NCBI RefSeq assembly: GCF_001544215.1
Contig: NZ_BCQB01000013.1
Location: 1-58,940 of the forward strand
DNA from: Enterococcus durans NBRC 100479 = LMG 10746
Lineage (GTDB): Bacteria; Bacillota; Bacilli; Lactobacillales; Enterococcaceae
Length of the DNA stretch: 58,940 nt
Direction of reading: 5' to 3'
The position numbers were made by a program, and so were the translations under genes. Of this stretch, positions 18,253 through 26,229 are shown piece after piece. The notes below the pieces were generated by a model. It was given only the letters and a program-made list of their open reading frames with translations, did not search any database and was not told where the DNA came from. Position 1 is the stretch's first letter; each line of letters opens with the position of its first letter.

Positions 18253-18651
18253 AATTTCCCCACTCTCGATACTGTTTACTAACTTATGATTATAGTAAAA
18301 AAGGCAACAAATAACTATGAACAATCTTAGGAGTTTGTCTAATTATTACCAAATCATGTTAATGTAAAAAAATTTGTTTTTAGTATTCAATGCAGAGAAT
18401 TCCTCTCTTATGATTGAAATCTATGAAATTGGTATATAACATTACCGTGTGATTTTTTTACTTTTTTTTCTTTTATTATGCTGTTTAAACAGTGTTTTTT
18501 ATAAATTTAAAAAAATCTGTTCATTTTTATTTTAAAGTGGTATACTCATTTTATTAATTTTTAGATAATTTCTTGAAAGTTTTCAAAAAAGAAATATTTT
18601 TCAAAAATTATTGCATTTATTTAGATGGATGATTGTTCTAGGAGGAAGAAA
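18253..18651. other. AT-rich divergent intergenic region between the LPKTN protein and the PTS gene
   Basis: No gene is seen. The region contains GGTATATAACA (about 18431) and GGTATACTCAT (about 18539), resembling half sites of NagR-type GntR operators, and a TATACT that could be the -10 of the PTS gene. These matches are weak. Long A- and T-runs fill the rest. Confidence 0.35.
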
Positions 18652-20643
18652 ATGAAAGCTTATATGCAACGAATGGGACGCTCTCTGATGTTACCAGTTG
18701 CCGTTTTACCAGCAGCTTCATTGTTGGTGGGAATTGCAAACTGGATCGTTGGAATGGGTGTCAGTAATGCTGGTACTACATTTTTGATGAATGCAGGATT
18801 AGCAATTTTAAATCACTTGGCATTATTATTTGCCGTAGGATTAGCTTTAGGAATGTCTAAAGATAAGGACGGTTCGGCAGCACTTGCAGGATTAGTGGCG
18901 TACTTAGTTCCACAAACGGTCTTAGCATCTGAATCTGTGCAAGGACTATTAGGTTTGGAAAAGCTGAGCGATGTGAATCCTGCGTTCAGTACAATGGATA
19001 ATAATGTATTTATTGGGATCATCGCCGGATTGACTGCAGCAGCGATGTATAACCGATTTAGTCAAGTTAAATTACCGATGGCGTTATCGTTCTTTAGTGG
19101 GAAACGATTAGTGCCTATCATGTCAGCATTAGCAATGTTGGTTATATCTGCCATTCTTTTATTCATCTGGCCAAGTGTTTATGATGTATTAGTGGCATTT
19201 GGTAAAGGAATCTCACACTTAGGCTTTGTAGGGGCTGGGTTATATGGCTTTTTCAATCGCTTATTGATTCCAACAGGACTTCACCACGCACTGAACTCGG
19301 TTTTTTGGTTTGATGTAGCTGGTATCAATGATATCGGGAATTTCTTAGCAGGTCAGCAAGCTTTAGACAGTGGTCAAGCAATCGTTGGGCAAACTGGGAT
19401 GTATCAAGCGGGCTTCTTCCCAGTCATGATGTTCGGCTTACCTGCTGGAGCATTAGCAATCTATCAATGTGCACGACCAGAAAAGAAAAAGCAAACTGCT
19501 TCTTTGATGTTGGCAGCAGCTTTTGCATCATTTTTCACTGGTGTGACTGAGCCTTTGGAATTCTCATTTATGTTTGTGGCTTGGCCATTATATGTTTTGC
19601 ATGCTGTTTTTACTGGTATCTCATTAGCTGTCAGCGCCTTTTTCCATTGGACGGCTGGATTCGCTTTTAGTGCTGGTTTTGTAGATTACTTTTTATCGCT
19701 GAAAAATCCTGTAGCAAATCAACCTTTGATGCTTTTAGTCCAAGGAGCTGTATTTGCGGTTATCTATTACTTCGGCTTCCGCTTTGCTATTCAGAAATTC
19801 AATCTGATGACACCAGGAAGAGAAGAAACAGCGGGAGAAGAAACACCAGATATTGCCACGGGTGATGATAAATTTGCTGTTTTAGCAACACAGATCTACC
19901 AGGCGTTAGGTGGAAAAGAAAATGTACGTGTCATCGATAACTGTACGACGCGTTTGCGCCTTCAAGTCCAAGACACTGACAAAGTCGATCAAGAAAAAAT
20001 CAAACAGACAGGTGTCCCTGGAGTGAAAGTGATCGACAAAACAAATATACAAGTAGTCGTAGGTACACAAGTCCAATTCGTTGCTGATGAAATGAGTCGT
20101 TTGCAACAAGGTGGAACAAACACAGGCGAATCTGTAGCTAAGCCTATGATCGTAGAAGAAAAAGAAGAAAAAACAACTTTACCTGAAGAGCAGCTAGCTG
20201 TATACGCGCCTTCGAAAGGTGAATTGATTCCAATCAGCGAAGTAGCTGATCCTGTATTTTCTGAAAAAATGATGGGAGACGGTTTTGCAGTTTTACCTGA
20301 AGCGAATGAAGTATTTGCGCCTATTTCTGGAACGATCTTAAATGTCTTTCCGACAAAACATGCGATCGGTATCCAAACAGATAATGGACTCGAAGTATTA
20401 CTGCACATGGGGATCAATACGGTCGATCTTAAAGGCGAACCATTTACGCTTTATGTTGAAGAAGGACAACGAATTGCTCGCGGACAATTGATTGCGGTAG
20501 TTGATTTAGAAATGCTTGAAAAAGCAGGTAAAAAATCAGATATGATCGTTGTTTTCACAAACGGAGCAGCAGTCAAGGAACTGTCTATTCGCTCAAATGC
20601 ACTCGTGCAAGCCAATGAAGTGGTTGGACAGGTAAAAGGATAA
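18652..20643 (+). CDS. PTS glucose/N-acetylglucosamine-type EIICBA transporter
   Basis: The protein has 663 residues from the ATG at 18652, behind AGGAGG. The EIIC membrane domain covers about residues 1-390 (GRSLMLPVAVLPAASLLVGIANW, then the GFFNRLLIPTGLHHALN and TGVTEPLEFSFMF motifs). EIIB is at about 410-490 with phospho-Cys in VIDNCTTRLRLQV. EIIA is at about 520-663 with the phospho-His motif VLLHMGINTV. It imports and phosphorylates a hexose. The length, domain order and EIIC motifs fit NagE-type GlcNAc permeases, but glucose cannot be excluded. It stands alone with its own terminator. Confidence 0.85.
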   Translation: MKAYMQRMGRSLMLPVAVLPAASLLVGIANWIVGMGVSNAGTTFLMNAGLAILNHLALLFAVGLALGMSKDKDGSAALAGLVAYLVPQTVLASESVQGLLGLEKLSDVNPAFSTMDNNVFIGIIAGLTAAAMYNRFSQVKLPMALSFFSGKRLVPIMSALAMLVISAILLFIWPSVYDVLVAFGKGISHLGFVGAGLYGFFNRLLIPTGLHHALNSVFWFDVAGINDIGNFLAGQQALDSGQAIVGQTGMYQAGFFPVMMFGLPAGALAIYQCARPEKKKQTASLMLAAAFASFFTGVTEPLEFSFMFVAWPLYVLHAVFTGISLAVSAFFHWTAGFAFSAGFVDYFLSLKNPVANQPLMLLVQGAVFAVIYYFGFRFAIQKFNLMTPGREETAGEETPDIATGDDKFAVLATQIYQALGGKENVRVIDNCTTRLRLQVQDTDKVDQEKIKQTGVPGVKVIDKTNIQVVVGTQVQFVADEMSRLQQGGTNTGESVAKPMIVEEKEEKTTLPEEQLAVYAPSKGELIPISEVADPVFSEKMMGDGFAVLPEANEVFAPISGTILNVFPTKHAIGIQTDNGLEVLLHMGINTVDLKGEPFTLYVEEGQRIARGQLIAVVDLEMLEKAGKKSDMIVVFTNGAAVKELSIRSNALVQANEVVGQVKG

Positions 20644-20650
20644 TTTTAAG

Positions 20651-20698
20651 AAAAAAGTGCGAATGACGAGCCATTTCTGGCTGTATTCGCACTTTTTT
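20651..20698 (+). terminator. Intrinsic terminator of the PTS gene
   Basis: AAAAAAGTGCGAAT pairs with ATTCGCACTTTTTT across a loop containing a smaller AGCCA/TGGCT stem. Confidence 0.85.
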
Positions 20699-20716
20699 GT
20701 AGTATCAGGCACCATA

Positions 20717-20886
20717 AGCGTGGGCTAAAAGTAAGAAACACTTCTGTCTCATTCTTTAAAAACGGATAAACGGTGGGAGCAGAAGCAACTCCTTGGAAAA
20801 TAAGCCGAAATTCACAAAAATTTGAAAAGCAATTTTTGTTGATTTCTTCTTATTTCTCGGAGTTGAACACTTCTGTCTCAGCCTTT
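20717..20886 (-). repeat. Dispersed intergenic hairpin repeat, copy 4
   Basis: Same order as copy 3: AAAGTAAGAAACACTTCTGTC, AAACGGTGGGAGCAGAAGCA, ACTCC..AAATAAG and CTTATTTCTCGGAGT, with an inner GAAATTCACAAAAATTTG arm. It lies between two converging genes. Confidence 0.85.
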
Positions 20887-20892
20887 TAGCGT

Positions 20893-21216
20893 CTAGCGGT
20901 TTAACTTAACGGCTGTGCCACTGCAAGTAACCATTAGCATACCATTGTCGCTACCTAATACTTCATAATCCATTTTGACACCGATGATTGCGTCTGCTCC
21001 AAGGGATTTTCCACGGTCTTCCATTTCTCGGAGGGCTTCTTCACGAGCAGTCATCAACTCGTCTTCATAACTTTTTGAGCGACCTCCAAAAACATTGCGT
21101 AAACCAGCACCTAAGTCTTTCAATACATTGATCCCTGTGATTACTTCACCAAATACGATTCCTTGGTAGGACTCGACTGTTCTATCTTCAACACTGTTCG
21201 TTGTTGTAATGATCAT
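20893..21216 (-). CDS. YbjQ/UPF0145 family protein
   Basis: This 107-residue soluble protein matches the YbjQ family (Pfam heavy-metal-binding domain YbjQ_1). Landmarks are [22 protein letters not shown] at the N-terminus, the [19 protein letters not shown] helix and [18 protein letters not shown]. The family assembles as pentamers and its biological role is unsettled; metal binding is suggested by the domain name more than by data. It is a single gene, followed by a hairpin repeat at its 3' end. Confidence 0.85.
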   Translation of the reverse strand: MIITTTNSVEDRTVESYQGIVFGEVITGINVLKDLGAGLRNVFGGRSKSYEDELMTAREEALREMEDRGKSLGADAIIGVKMDYEVLGSDNGMLMVTCSGTAVKLNR

Positions 21217-21400
21217 TCGATCACTCCTTTCTTTAAAATCAGTATACCAGAATATATGGCAAGAACAGAGAGGAGTGGAAAATAAAAATCAAAAATGTAG
21301 TGATAAATACAGCGCATCATTTCCAAAAAAAGCCGATTGTATTATATACTGGGAATGTAGGAAAAAACGGGGGATTTACAGAAGCTTGTTTTCGAAAAAA

Positions 21401-21414
21401 TGAAAACGGAAACA
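21401..21414 (+). promoter_or_regulatory. Candidate cre site upstream of dhaM
   Basis: TGAAAACGGAAACA matches TGWNANCGNTNWCA at 13 of 14 positions (A replaces the central T). It lies 34 bases before the dhaM start and downstream of a TATACT -10 candidate (21345-21350), a position where CcpA would act as a roadblock. Confidence 0.45.
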
Positions 21415-21447
21415 AATATACCTGAAGATGAAAGAAGGCGAACGTAA

Positions 21448-21843
21448 ATGAAAAAAAGTATTTTGCTTATTTCCCACAGCCAAAAGGTGACAGATGGTCT
21501 GAAAGAAATGATTGAACAAATGCAAAAATCGGAGGATGTCACTATTTTTTCTTTGGGAGGGATCGATGGTCAGATTGGTTCAGATCCAATGAAGATCATT
21601 GATGCAGTCGATCAGTCAAAGGATGCAGAAGCGTATCTAGTTTTTGCGGATATCGGCAGTGCGGTACTAAATGCTGAAATGGCCAAAGATATGCTAGATG
21701 AGGAAGTGCAAAAAAAATACTACCTTGTTGATGCACCTCTTGTGGAAGGGGCATTTGCTGGTGCAATTACTGCAGGAGTGACGGATGATCTCACGCAAAT
21801 CATAGCAGAAGCGAAAAAAGCCGGACAGAAAGGTTGGTCATAA
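21448..21843 (+). CDS. dhaM: Dihydroxyacetone kinase phosphotransfer subunit DhaM (EIIA-like)
   Basis: This 131-residue EIIA-mannose-like domain carries the phospho-His in LLISHSQKVTDGL (His10). It also has FSLGGIDGQIGSDP and VFADIGSAVLNAEMA, which are typical of DhaM. It receives phosphate from HPr and passes it to the ADP bound on DhaL. Only the single EIIA-like domain is present, as in other Firmicutes; the HPr and EI-like extensions of E. coli DhaM are absent. First gene of dhaMKL. Confidence 0.92.
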   Translation: MKKSILLISHSQKVTDGLKEMIEQMQKSEDVTIFSLGGIDGQIGSDPMKIIDAVDQSKDAEAYLVFADIGSAVLNAEMAKDMLDEEVQKKYYLVDAPLVEGAFAGAITAGVTDDLTQIIAEAKKAGQKGWS

Positions 21844-21844
21844 A

Positions 21845-22828
21845 ATGAAAAAAATCATGAATGAAGCGGGAAATATCGTAGAAGAGATGTTGCAAGGAAT
21901 TGTGAAAAGTTACCCGGAACTTATCCATCGTGTAGCTGATTCCAGAGTAATAGCAAAAAATGAAAAGGTCGAACAAGTGGGGTTAGTTTCTGGTGGTGGA
22001 AGTGGCCATGAACCGGCACATGCAGGCTTTGTCGGAAATGGGATGCTAAGTGCTGCTGTTTTGGGGGATGTCTTCACTTCTCCAACGCCAGACCAAGTAC
22101 AAACAGCCATCAACGAAGCAAATCAGGGAAAAGGCGTTTTGCTGATCGTGAAAAATTATACTGGGGATATTCTAAACTTTGATATGGCCAAAGAAATGGC
22201 TGCGATGGATGACATCCAAGTGGAAAGTGTTGTGGTCGACGATGATATTGCGGTAGAAAATAGCACCTATACTGCAGGAAAACGCGGTGTGGCTGGTACG
22301 ATCCTGGTCCATAAGATTTTAGGAGATGCGGCTAGAAAAGGGCAATCTTTAGCTGAGTTGAAGGAACTAGGGGATAAAGTAGTGCAGGCAATCAAAACGA
22401 TTGGTGTCGCTCTTCGCGCTGCTACTGTTCCGGAAGTAGGTAAGCCAGGATTTGAATTGGCAGAAGATGAGATCGAATATGGAGTCGGCATTCACGGTGA
22501 ACCTGGTTATCGCAGAGAAAAATTGCAACCATCCAAAGTGTTGGCTAAAGAGTTGGTTACTAAAATCCTAGCTGATTATACGGAAAAACCGAAAGAAGTC
22601 GGCGTTTTAGTCAATGGTATGGGTGGCACACCACTAATGGAACAATTTGTTTTCATGAATGATGTTTTAGCTTTGTTAGAAGCAGAAAATATAAATGTGA
22701 CTTTTCATAAAGTCGGTAATCTAATGACTTCTCTGGATATGCAAGGACTTTCTTTGACGATGATCGATTTGAAGGATAAAGACTGGCGAGAAGCATTGAT
22801 AAGTGACGTACAAACAATTTCTTGGTAA
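21845..22828 (+). CDS. dhaK: Dihydroxyacetone kinase substrate-binding subunit DhaK
   Basis: The protein has 327 residues. SGGGSGHEPAHAGFVGNGML forms the substrate pocket and GVGIHGEPGYRR holds His217, which binds dihydroxyacetone covalently as a hemiaminal. Other family segments are KNYTGDILNFDMA and VNGMGGTPLMEQ. It starts 1 nt after dhaM and works with DhaL and DhaM to make dihydroxyacetone phosphate for glycolysis. No glycerol dehydrogenase or glycerol facilitator gene is adjacent, so the source of dihydroxyacetone is not shown by the context. Confidence 0.93.
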   Translation: MKKIMNEAGNIVEEMLQGIVKSYPELIHRVADSRVIAKNEKVEQVGLVSGGGSGHEPAHAGFVGNGMLSAAVLGDVFTSPTPDQVQTAINEANQGKGVLLIVKNYTGDILNFDMAKEMAAMDDIQVESVVVDDDIAVENSTYTAGKRGVAGTILVHKILGDAARKGQSLAELKELGDKVVQAIKTIGVALRAATVPEVGKPGFELAEDEIEYGVGIHGEPGYRREKLQPSKVLAKELVTKILADYTEKPKEVGVLVNGMGGTPLMEQFVFMNDVLALLEAENINVTFHKVGNLMTSLDMQGLSLTMIDLKDKDWREALISDVQTISW

Positions 22829-22842
22829 AGGGTGAATGACAG

Positions 22843-23445
22843 ATGGATGTAACGGTAAAAGAGATACAAGAATGGTTGATGAAATTTACAAAAGAAATCA
22901 ATGAAAACAAAAGTTATCTTAGTGATCTAGATACGCCGATCGGTGACGGTGACCATGGAAATAATATGGGGCGAGGTGTTTCCGCATTTGAAGACGCCTT
23001 TAAGAAAGAGGAACCGACAACAATCAGTGACACCTTTAAAGTTCTTTCGATGGCAATGATCTCCAAAGTTGGAGGAGCTTCAGGTCCGCTATATGGTTCA
23101 GCATTCATGAACATGATGAAAGCGACAAAGGATGTTGACATCATCAATTCACAAGAGCAATTAGGGAAAATCATCGAAGAAGGTACAAATGGGATACAAG
23201 CAAGAGGAAAAGCTGAAGCAGAGGATAAAACAATGCTAGATGTTTGGTTGCCTGTTACGGAAGCATTAAAAAACAATCAGCTAACCGCAGACGTCATCGA
23301 AAATGCCAAAGAACATACTAAAAATTTGGTCGCAAAAAAAGGACGTGCCTCTTATTTAGGGGAACGGGCGATTGGACACATTGATCCAGGGGCAGCTTCT
23401 AGTGCAATCTTATTCCAGACATTACTTGATGTGATTCATGGATAG
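22843..23445 (+). CDS. dhaL: Dihydroxyacetone kinase ADP-binding subunit DhaL
   Basis: This 200-residue all-helical subunit has the Mg-ADP site DTPIGDGDHGNNMGRG and the later SGPLYGSAFMNMM and GRASYLGERAIGHIDPGAAS motifs of the DAK2/DhaL family. ADP stays bound as a cofactor and is rephosphorylated by DhaM. It is the last gene of the operon, 14 nt after dhaK, and is followed by a strong terminator. Confidence 0.93.
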   Translation: MDVTVKEIQEWLMKFTKEINENKSYLSDLDTPIGDGDHGNNMGRGVSAFEDAFKKEEPTTISDTFKVLSMAMISKVGGASGPLYGSAFMNMMKATKDVDIINSQEQLGKIIEEGTNGIQARGKAEAEDKTMLDVWLPVTEALKNNQLTADVIENAKEHTKNLVAKKGRASYLGERAIGHIDPGAASSAILFQTLLDVIHG

Positions 23446-23468
23446 AAAGGGCTATTTATAAACTGTAT

Positions 23469-23517
23469 AAGCCTAACTTTGAACGACAGCATAAACTGTT
23501 GCAAAAGTTAGGCTTTT
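23469..23517 (+). terminator. Intrinsic terminator of dhaMKL
   Basis: AAGCCTAACTTT pairs exactly with AAAGTTAGGCTT, followed by a T-run. The loop contains a smaller ACAG/CTGT stem. Confidence 0.85.
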
Positions 23518-23677
23518 TGTTTGCTTTCGTGTGTCTACCTAGAGTTTTTTTTGACAGAGATATTTACCAAAAGTTAAACGAAGAAAGTGAAAATCGAGAA
23601 GAAAAAATCACTCTTTAGCATGGAAAAAAGAATTTGATCCTGATTAAAATAACGAAATAATCAAAGATGACTTGTGC

Positions 23678-23731
23678 AAAACAGAGGTGAGACCACTGCT
23701 ACTTTTAGCAATGGTCTCACCTTCTGTTTTA
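23678..23731. terminator. Long near-perfect hairpin before the tandem array
   Basis: AAAACAGAGGTGAGACCA pairs with TGGTCTCACCTtCTGTTTT, and the TGCTA/TAGCA inner stem continues it. The A/T-rich ends let it act as a bidirectional terminator. Confidence 0.65.
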
Positions 23732-23733
23732 CT

Positions 23734-24320
23734 GGTTATTGTCAGGTCAAAACTTTTTTTGCAACCTGTCTGCGGTATTCAAGAAGCTGTTTTTCTCTGT
23801 TCATTCTTATTGCTTGATGCAGGCCAGCCTTTTCGCAACCTTATTCACGGTGTTCAAAGAGCTGACCTTCAACAATAAGTCAAAAAATCTCAAAATATGG
23901 GAAGCTATTTCGAGATTTTCATCCTTATTGCTCAGGTCAAAACGCTCTTTTCACAACCTTTATCCACGGTGTTCAAAGCTCAACTCCTTGAAATAAGTCT
24001 GGATTTTTCAAAACATGGAGAGCTGTTTCGAAAAATCCATTCTTATTGTCGGCGGAGCTGAACGGTCTTTTCACAACCTTATCCACGGTGTTCAAGAAGC
24101 AACTCCTCAGCAATAAGCGCTAGATTTCCAAAATATGAGAAACTATTTTAGAAATCTAGTTCTTATTTGCTCGGAGCTGGGCGCTTCTTTCACAACCTCT
24201 ATCCACGGTGTTCAAAGGCTTGCATCTTCAACAATAAGCCTAAACAGATGAAAAACATGAGAAGCTGTTTTTCTCTGTTCATTCTTATTGCTTGATGCAG
24301 ACCAGCCTTTTCACAACCTT
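23734..24320. repeat. Tandem array of ~120-bp hairpin units with covarying stems
   Basis: Four full units repeat with a period of 119-120 bases, marked by TTATTCACGG (23841), TTATCCACGG (23960 and 24079) and CTATCCACGG (24199). Truncated units lie at both ends. Each unit reads AACC..TATCCACGGTGTTCAA, outer arm, AATAAG, inner arm, loop, inner arm, CTTATT, outer arm. The arms differ between units but stay complementary. Inner pairs: AAAATCTC/GAGATTTT, GGATTTTTC/GAAAAATCC, TAGATTTC/GAAATCTA, AACAGA/TCTGTT. Outer pairs: GACC/GGTC, CTCC/GGAG, CTCC/GGAG, GCATC/GATGC. The last unit fragment supplies the stop codon of the deacetylase gene. Segments 23771-23840 and 24251-24320 are nearly identical. 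Confidence 0.85.
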
Positions 24321-25599
24321 ATCCTCGATCTTTTTGGTCATACACTTCTTTGATGTTGATAAATTGATCAAGTATTGGATTTTCTCCTTTTAGGTCAGCT
24401 GCGAAGCGGATACCGTCAATGTTGATTCTGGCGTTACGGTAGTAGTCAGTTCCTAGTTGTCCCCATGCAGGAGTTGAGGCATCGACATTGCAGAAGATAT
24501 CAAATCCTTGTTGTTTCAAGTAAGCAAACTTTTGATTTGCTTCGGAATAAGGTTGCCAATCGCTGATGTCAGCACCGAATGGATAGATCAGGATATTTGT
24601 TTTGCCTAAAATAGGTGCAACTTCATTTTGCCAACGTTCGTTATCTTGTTGGATATCGGCTAAAGAAGCTTGTGTCATATTCAAGTGTCCCCATGTGTGG
24701 GAAGCAAAACTCCAACCGTCTTTCTTTAATTGATCAGCAACTTTTTTGGCTGCTTCAATTTCTTTATTTGTTTTTTCGTTATCACCGTATTCGGATTTTG
24801 ATGTACGGTAGCCTAGTACACCATTATAGCCTGTTAAAGCTAATGTTCCTTTGGCGCCTTGATAAGAAAAATCGGGATGTTTTTTAATGAATGAATCGAT
24901 CAGGGGAACCATATCATAGTCACCAACAGTTTCCTTCTTATTGTCGATATAAATATTCTTGATTTGGTTCTGTTTATCGACAATCAACTTACTTGGAAAT
25001 CCTGAATTGTCCATGTATTCATAATAGCTGACATCATCTTGCGAAAGAATTAACGGTTTCTTTCCTTCTGGAAGAGAAACACCTGTAAAGGTCAGTTTTC
25101 CATCTGGTCCTTTTTTGACTAATCCATTTAGATTAACAAGAACATAGTTATTTTTATATAACTGGTCAATGGTTTTATTGAATTCGGAAATAGTGACCAT
25201 ATAATCTTTATATCCTTGGGCTTGTTGGGTATGAAAAGCCTTAGCTGGATCAACGATCAGACTATGAAAGAAGACGTGTGAGATTTTGGCTGGGTCTTCC
25301 CATTTTACCAAGGATTCTTTTTCTTTTTTCAAGGTTGCTAACAATTGTTGCGCTTCTTTAGCGTCGTCTTTTTCAAGTAAGGCGATGGCTTCATCATAAC
25401 GATAACTTGCAGCAAGCTGTTTCGTCGTTTGTTTATCTTCAACAGGTTTTGAGCTGCTGCTTGAGTGTTGAGTTGTTTGACTAGTGTTTTCTAATTTATT
25501 GTTTGTTGCTGCTTGTGTAACAAAAAAGATACTTACACCTAGAATAATAACAGTGCATACAGAAGTGACAGCCAATATGATTTTTTGTGTATGTTTCAT
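24319..25599 (-). CDS. Membrane-anchored polysaccharide-deacetylase-like protein
   Basis: This 426-residue protein has a single N-terminal membrane anchor (residues 8-31). A Ser/Thr linker and a helical region (about 60-100) come next, then a NodB-homology domain. The metal-site motif SHTWGHLNM (HxxxH type) is present. The first motif, normally TFDDG, appears as LSQDDVSYY, keeping the two Asp residues but not the rest. It probably acts on the outer face on peptidoglycan or another N-acetylated glycan, or has lost activity. It stands alone, opposite dhaMKL, and its 3' end merges with the tandem hairpin array. PgdA-like function is a family inference. Confidence 0.75.
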   Translation of the reverse strand: MKHTQKIILAVTSVCTVIILGVSIFFVTQAATNNKLENTSQTTQHSSSSSKPVEDKQTTKQLAASYRYDEAIALLEKDDAKEAQQLLATLKKEKESLVKWEDPAKISHVFFHSLIVDPAKAFHTQQAQGYKDYMVTISEFNKTIDQLYKNNYVLVNLNGLVKKGPDGKLTFTGVSLPEGKKPLILSQDDVSYYEYMDNSGFPSKLIVDKQNQIKNIYIDNKKETVGDYDMVPLIDSFIKKHPDFSYQGAKGTLALTGYNGVLGYRTSKSEYGDNEKTNKEIEAAKKVADQLKKDGWSFASHTWGHLNMTQASLADIQQDNERWQNEVAPILGKTNILIYPFGADISDWQPYSEANQKFAYLKQQGFDIFCNVDASTPAWGQLGTDYYRNARINIDGIRFAADLKGENPILDQFINIKEVYDQKDRG

Positions 25600-25873
25600 T
25601 TTATCGTCCCCTACTACTTTTTGATTTCAAAAACCCCCGTAAGCTTTTCTTAACCTTTTGAAAAACTTCCCATAACCATTGTAACGAATATAGAAACAAG
25701 TGTAAAAGAAACTTTTGTTTTTTTTGATTTTTATCTTATTTTCTTTGATTAGAGCGCTTTTTATGAGAAGTACTATTTTGTAAAAGTTATAAAGTGAGAG
25801 AGGTGAAAATGTTCGGATTTTCGCTGTTTTTATTTCCAAGAAAAACTAAAATAAAAAAAATTTTACTTTTTTG

Positions 25874-25902
25874 TTGACAAAGAAAAAATGCCGTTCTATG
25901 AT
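25874..25902 (+). promoter_or_regulatory. Promoter of the tyrS leader
   Basis: TTGACA (25874-25879) and TATGAT (25897-25902) are separated by exactly 17 bases, a near-consensus vegetative promoter just before the T-box leader. Confidence 0.85.
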
Positions 25903-25907
25903 AGACA

Positions 25908-26150
25908 CATATTAATTAGATAACAGGCAATGATCAAAACGAAGTAGTTATTAAAGCCAATGTTTCAGAAAGCTAGTGGTTGCTGAGAACTAGTACATGC
26001 TTTAAAGCGAATTACATTTTAGGAGCCTATGGCAGTGATGCCACGCGACAGCGTTAAATGTTCGAGTGATATGTTTTACTACAAAACATATAAAATGGGT
26101 GGTACCGCGAAATTTCGTCCCTTGGTTAAGATTAACCAAGGGATTTTTTG
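25908..26150 (+). promoter_or_regulatory. Tyrosine-type T-box leader with intrinsic terminator, upstream of tyrS
   Basis: The T-box sequence GGGTGGTACCGCG is at 26098-26110. A terminator follows: CCCTTGGTTAA (26119-26129) pairs with TTAACCAAGGG (26132-26142) and a T-run. Part of the T-box region can pair instead to form the antiterminator. A TAC at 25994-25996, in GAACTAGTACATGC, is a candidate tyrosine specifier codon, but the stem I fold was not fully drawn. Uncharged tRNA-Tyr would allow read-through into tyrS when tyrosine is scarce. Confidence 0.9.
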
Positions 26151-26229
26151 TCGTTTCCACTTAGTAGTACAAATGAAGCATGCTAGCAGGTTCCTGCTTT
26201 CATAAAAAAATTATACGGAGGGCATTAAA

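Noticed and set aside
18425-18550. NagR operator upstream of the PTS EIICBA gene
   Set aside because: Only half-site similarity (GGTATA) was found with no full palindrome; noted in the intergenic entry but not called as a site.
23672-23996. Short open frames across the hairpin array
   Set aside because: They have no ribosome sites, overlap the repeats and read through paired arms. They are by-products of the repeat sequence.
23734-24320. CRISPR array
   Set aside because: The repeat period is constant (119-120), but the variable parts are complementary stem arms, not unique spacers. No cas gene is near, and units are far longer than CRISPR repeats.
23734-24327. Replication origin, from the DnaA-box-like motifs
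   Set aside because: No dnaA or dnaN gene or AT-rich unwinding element is present, and the motifs end in G where the box needs A. Recorded only as a low-interest observation.
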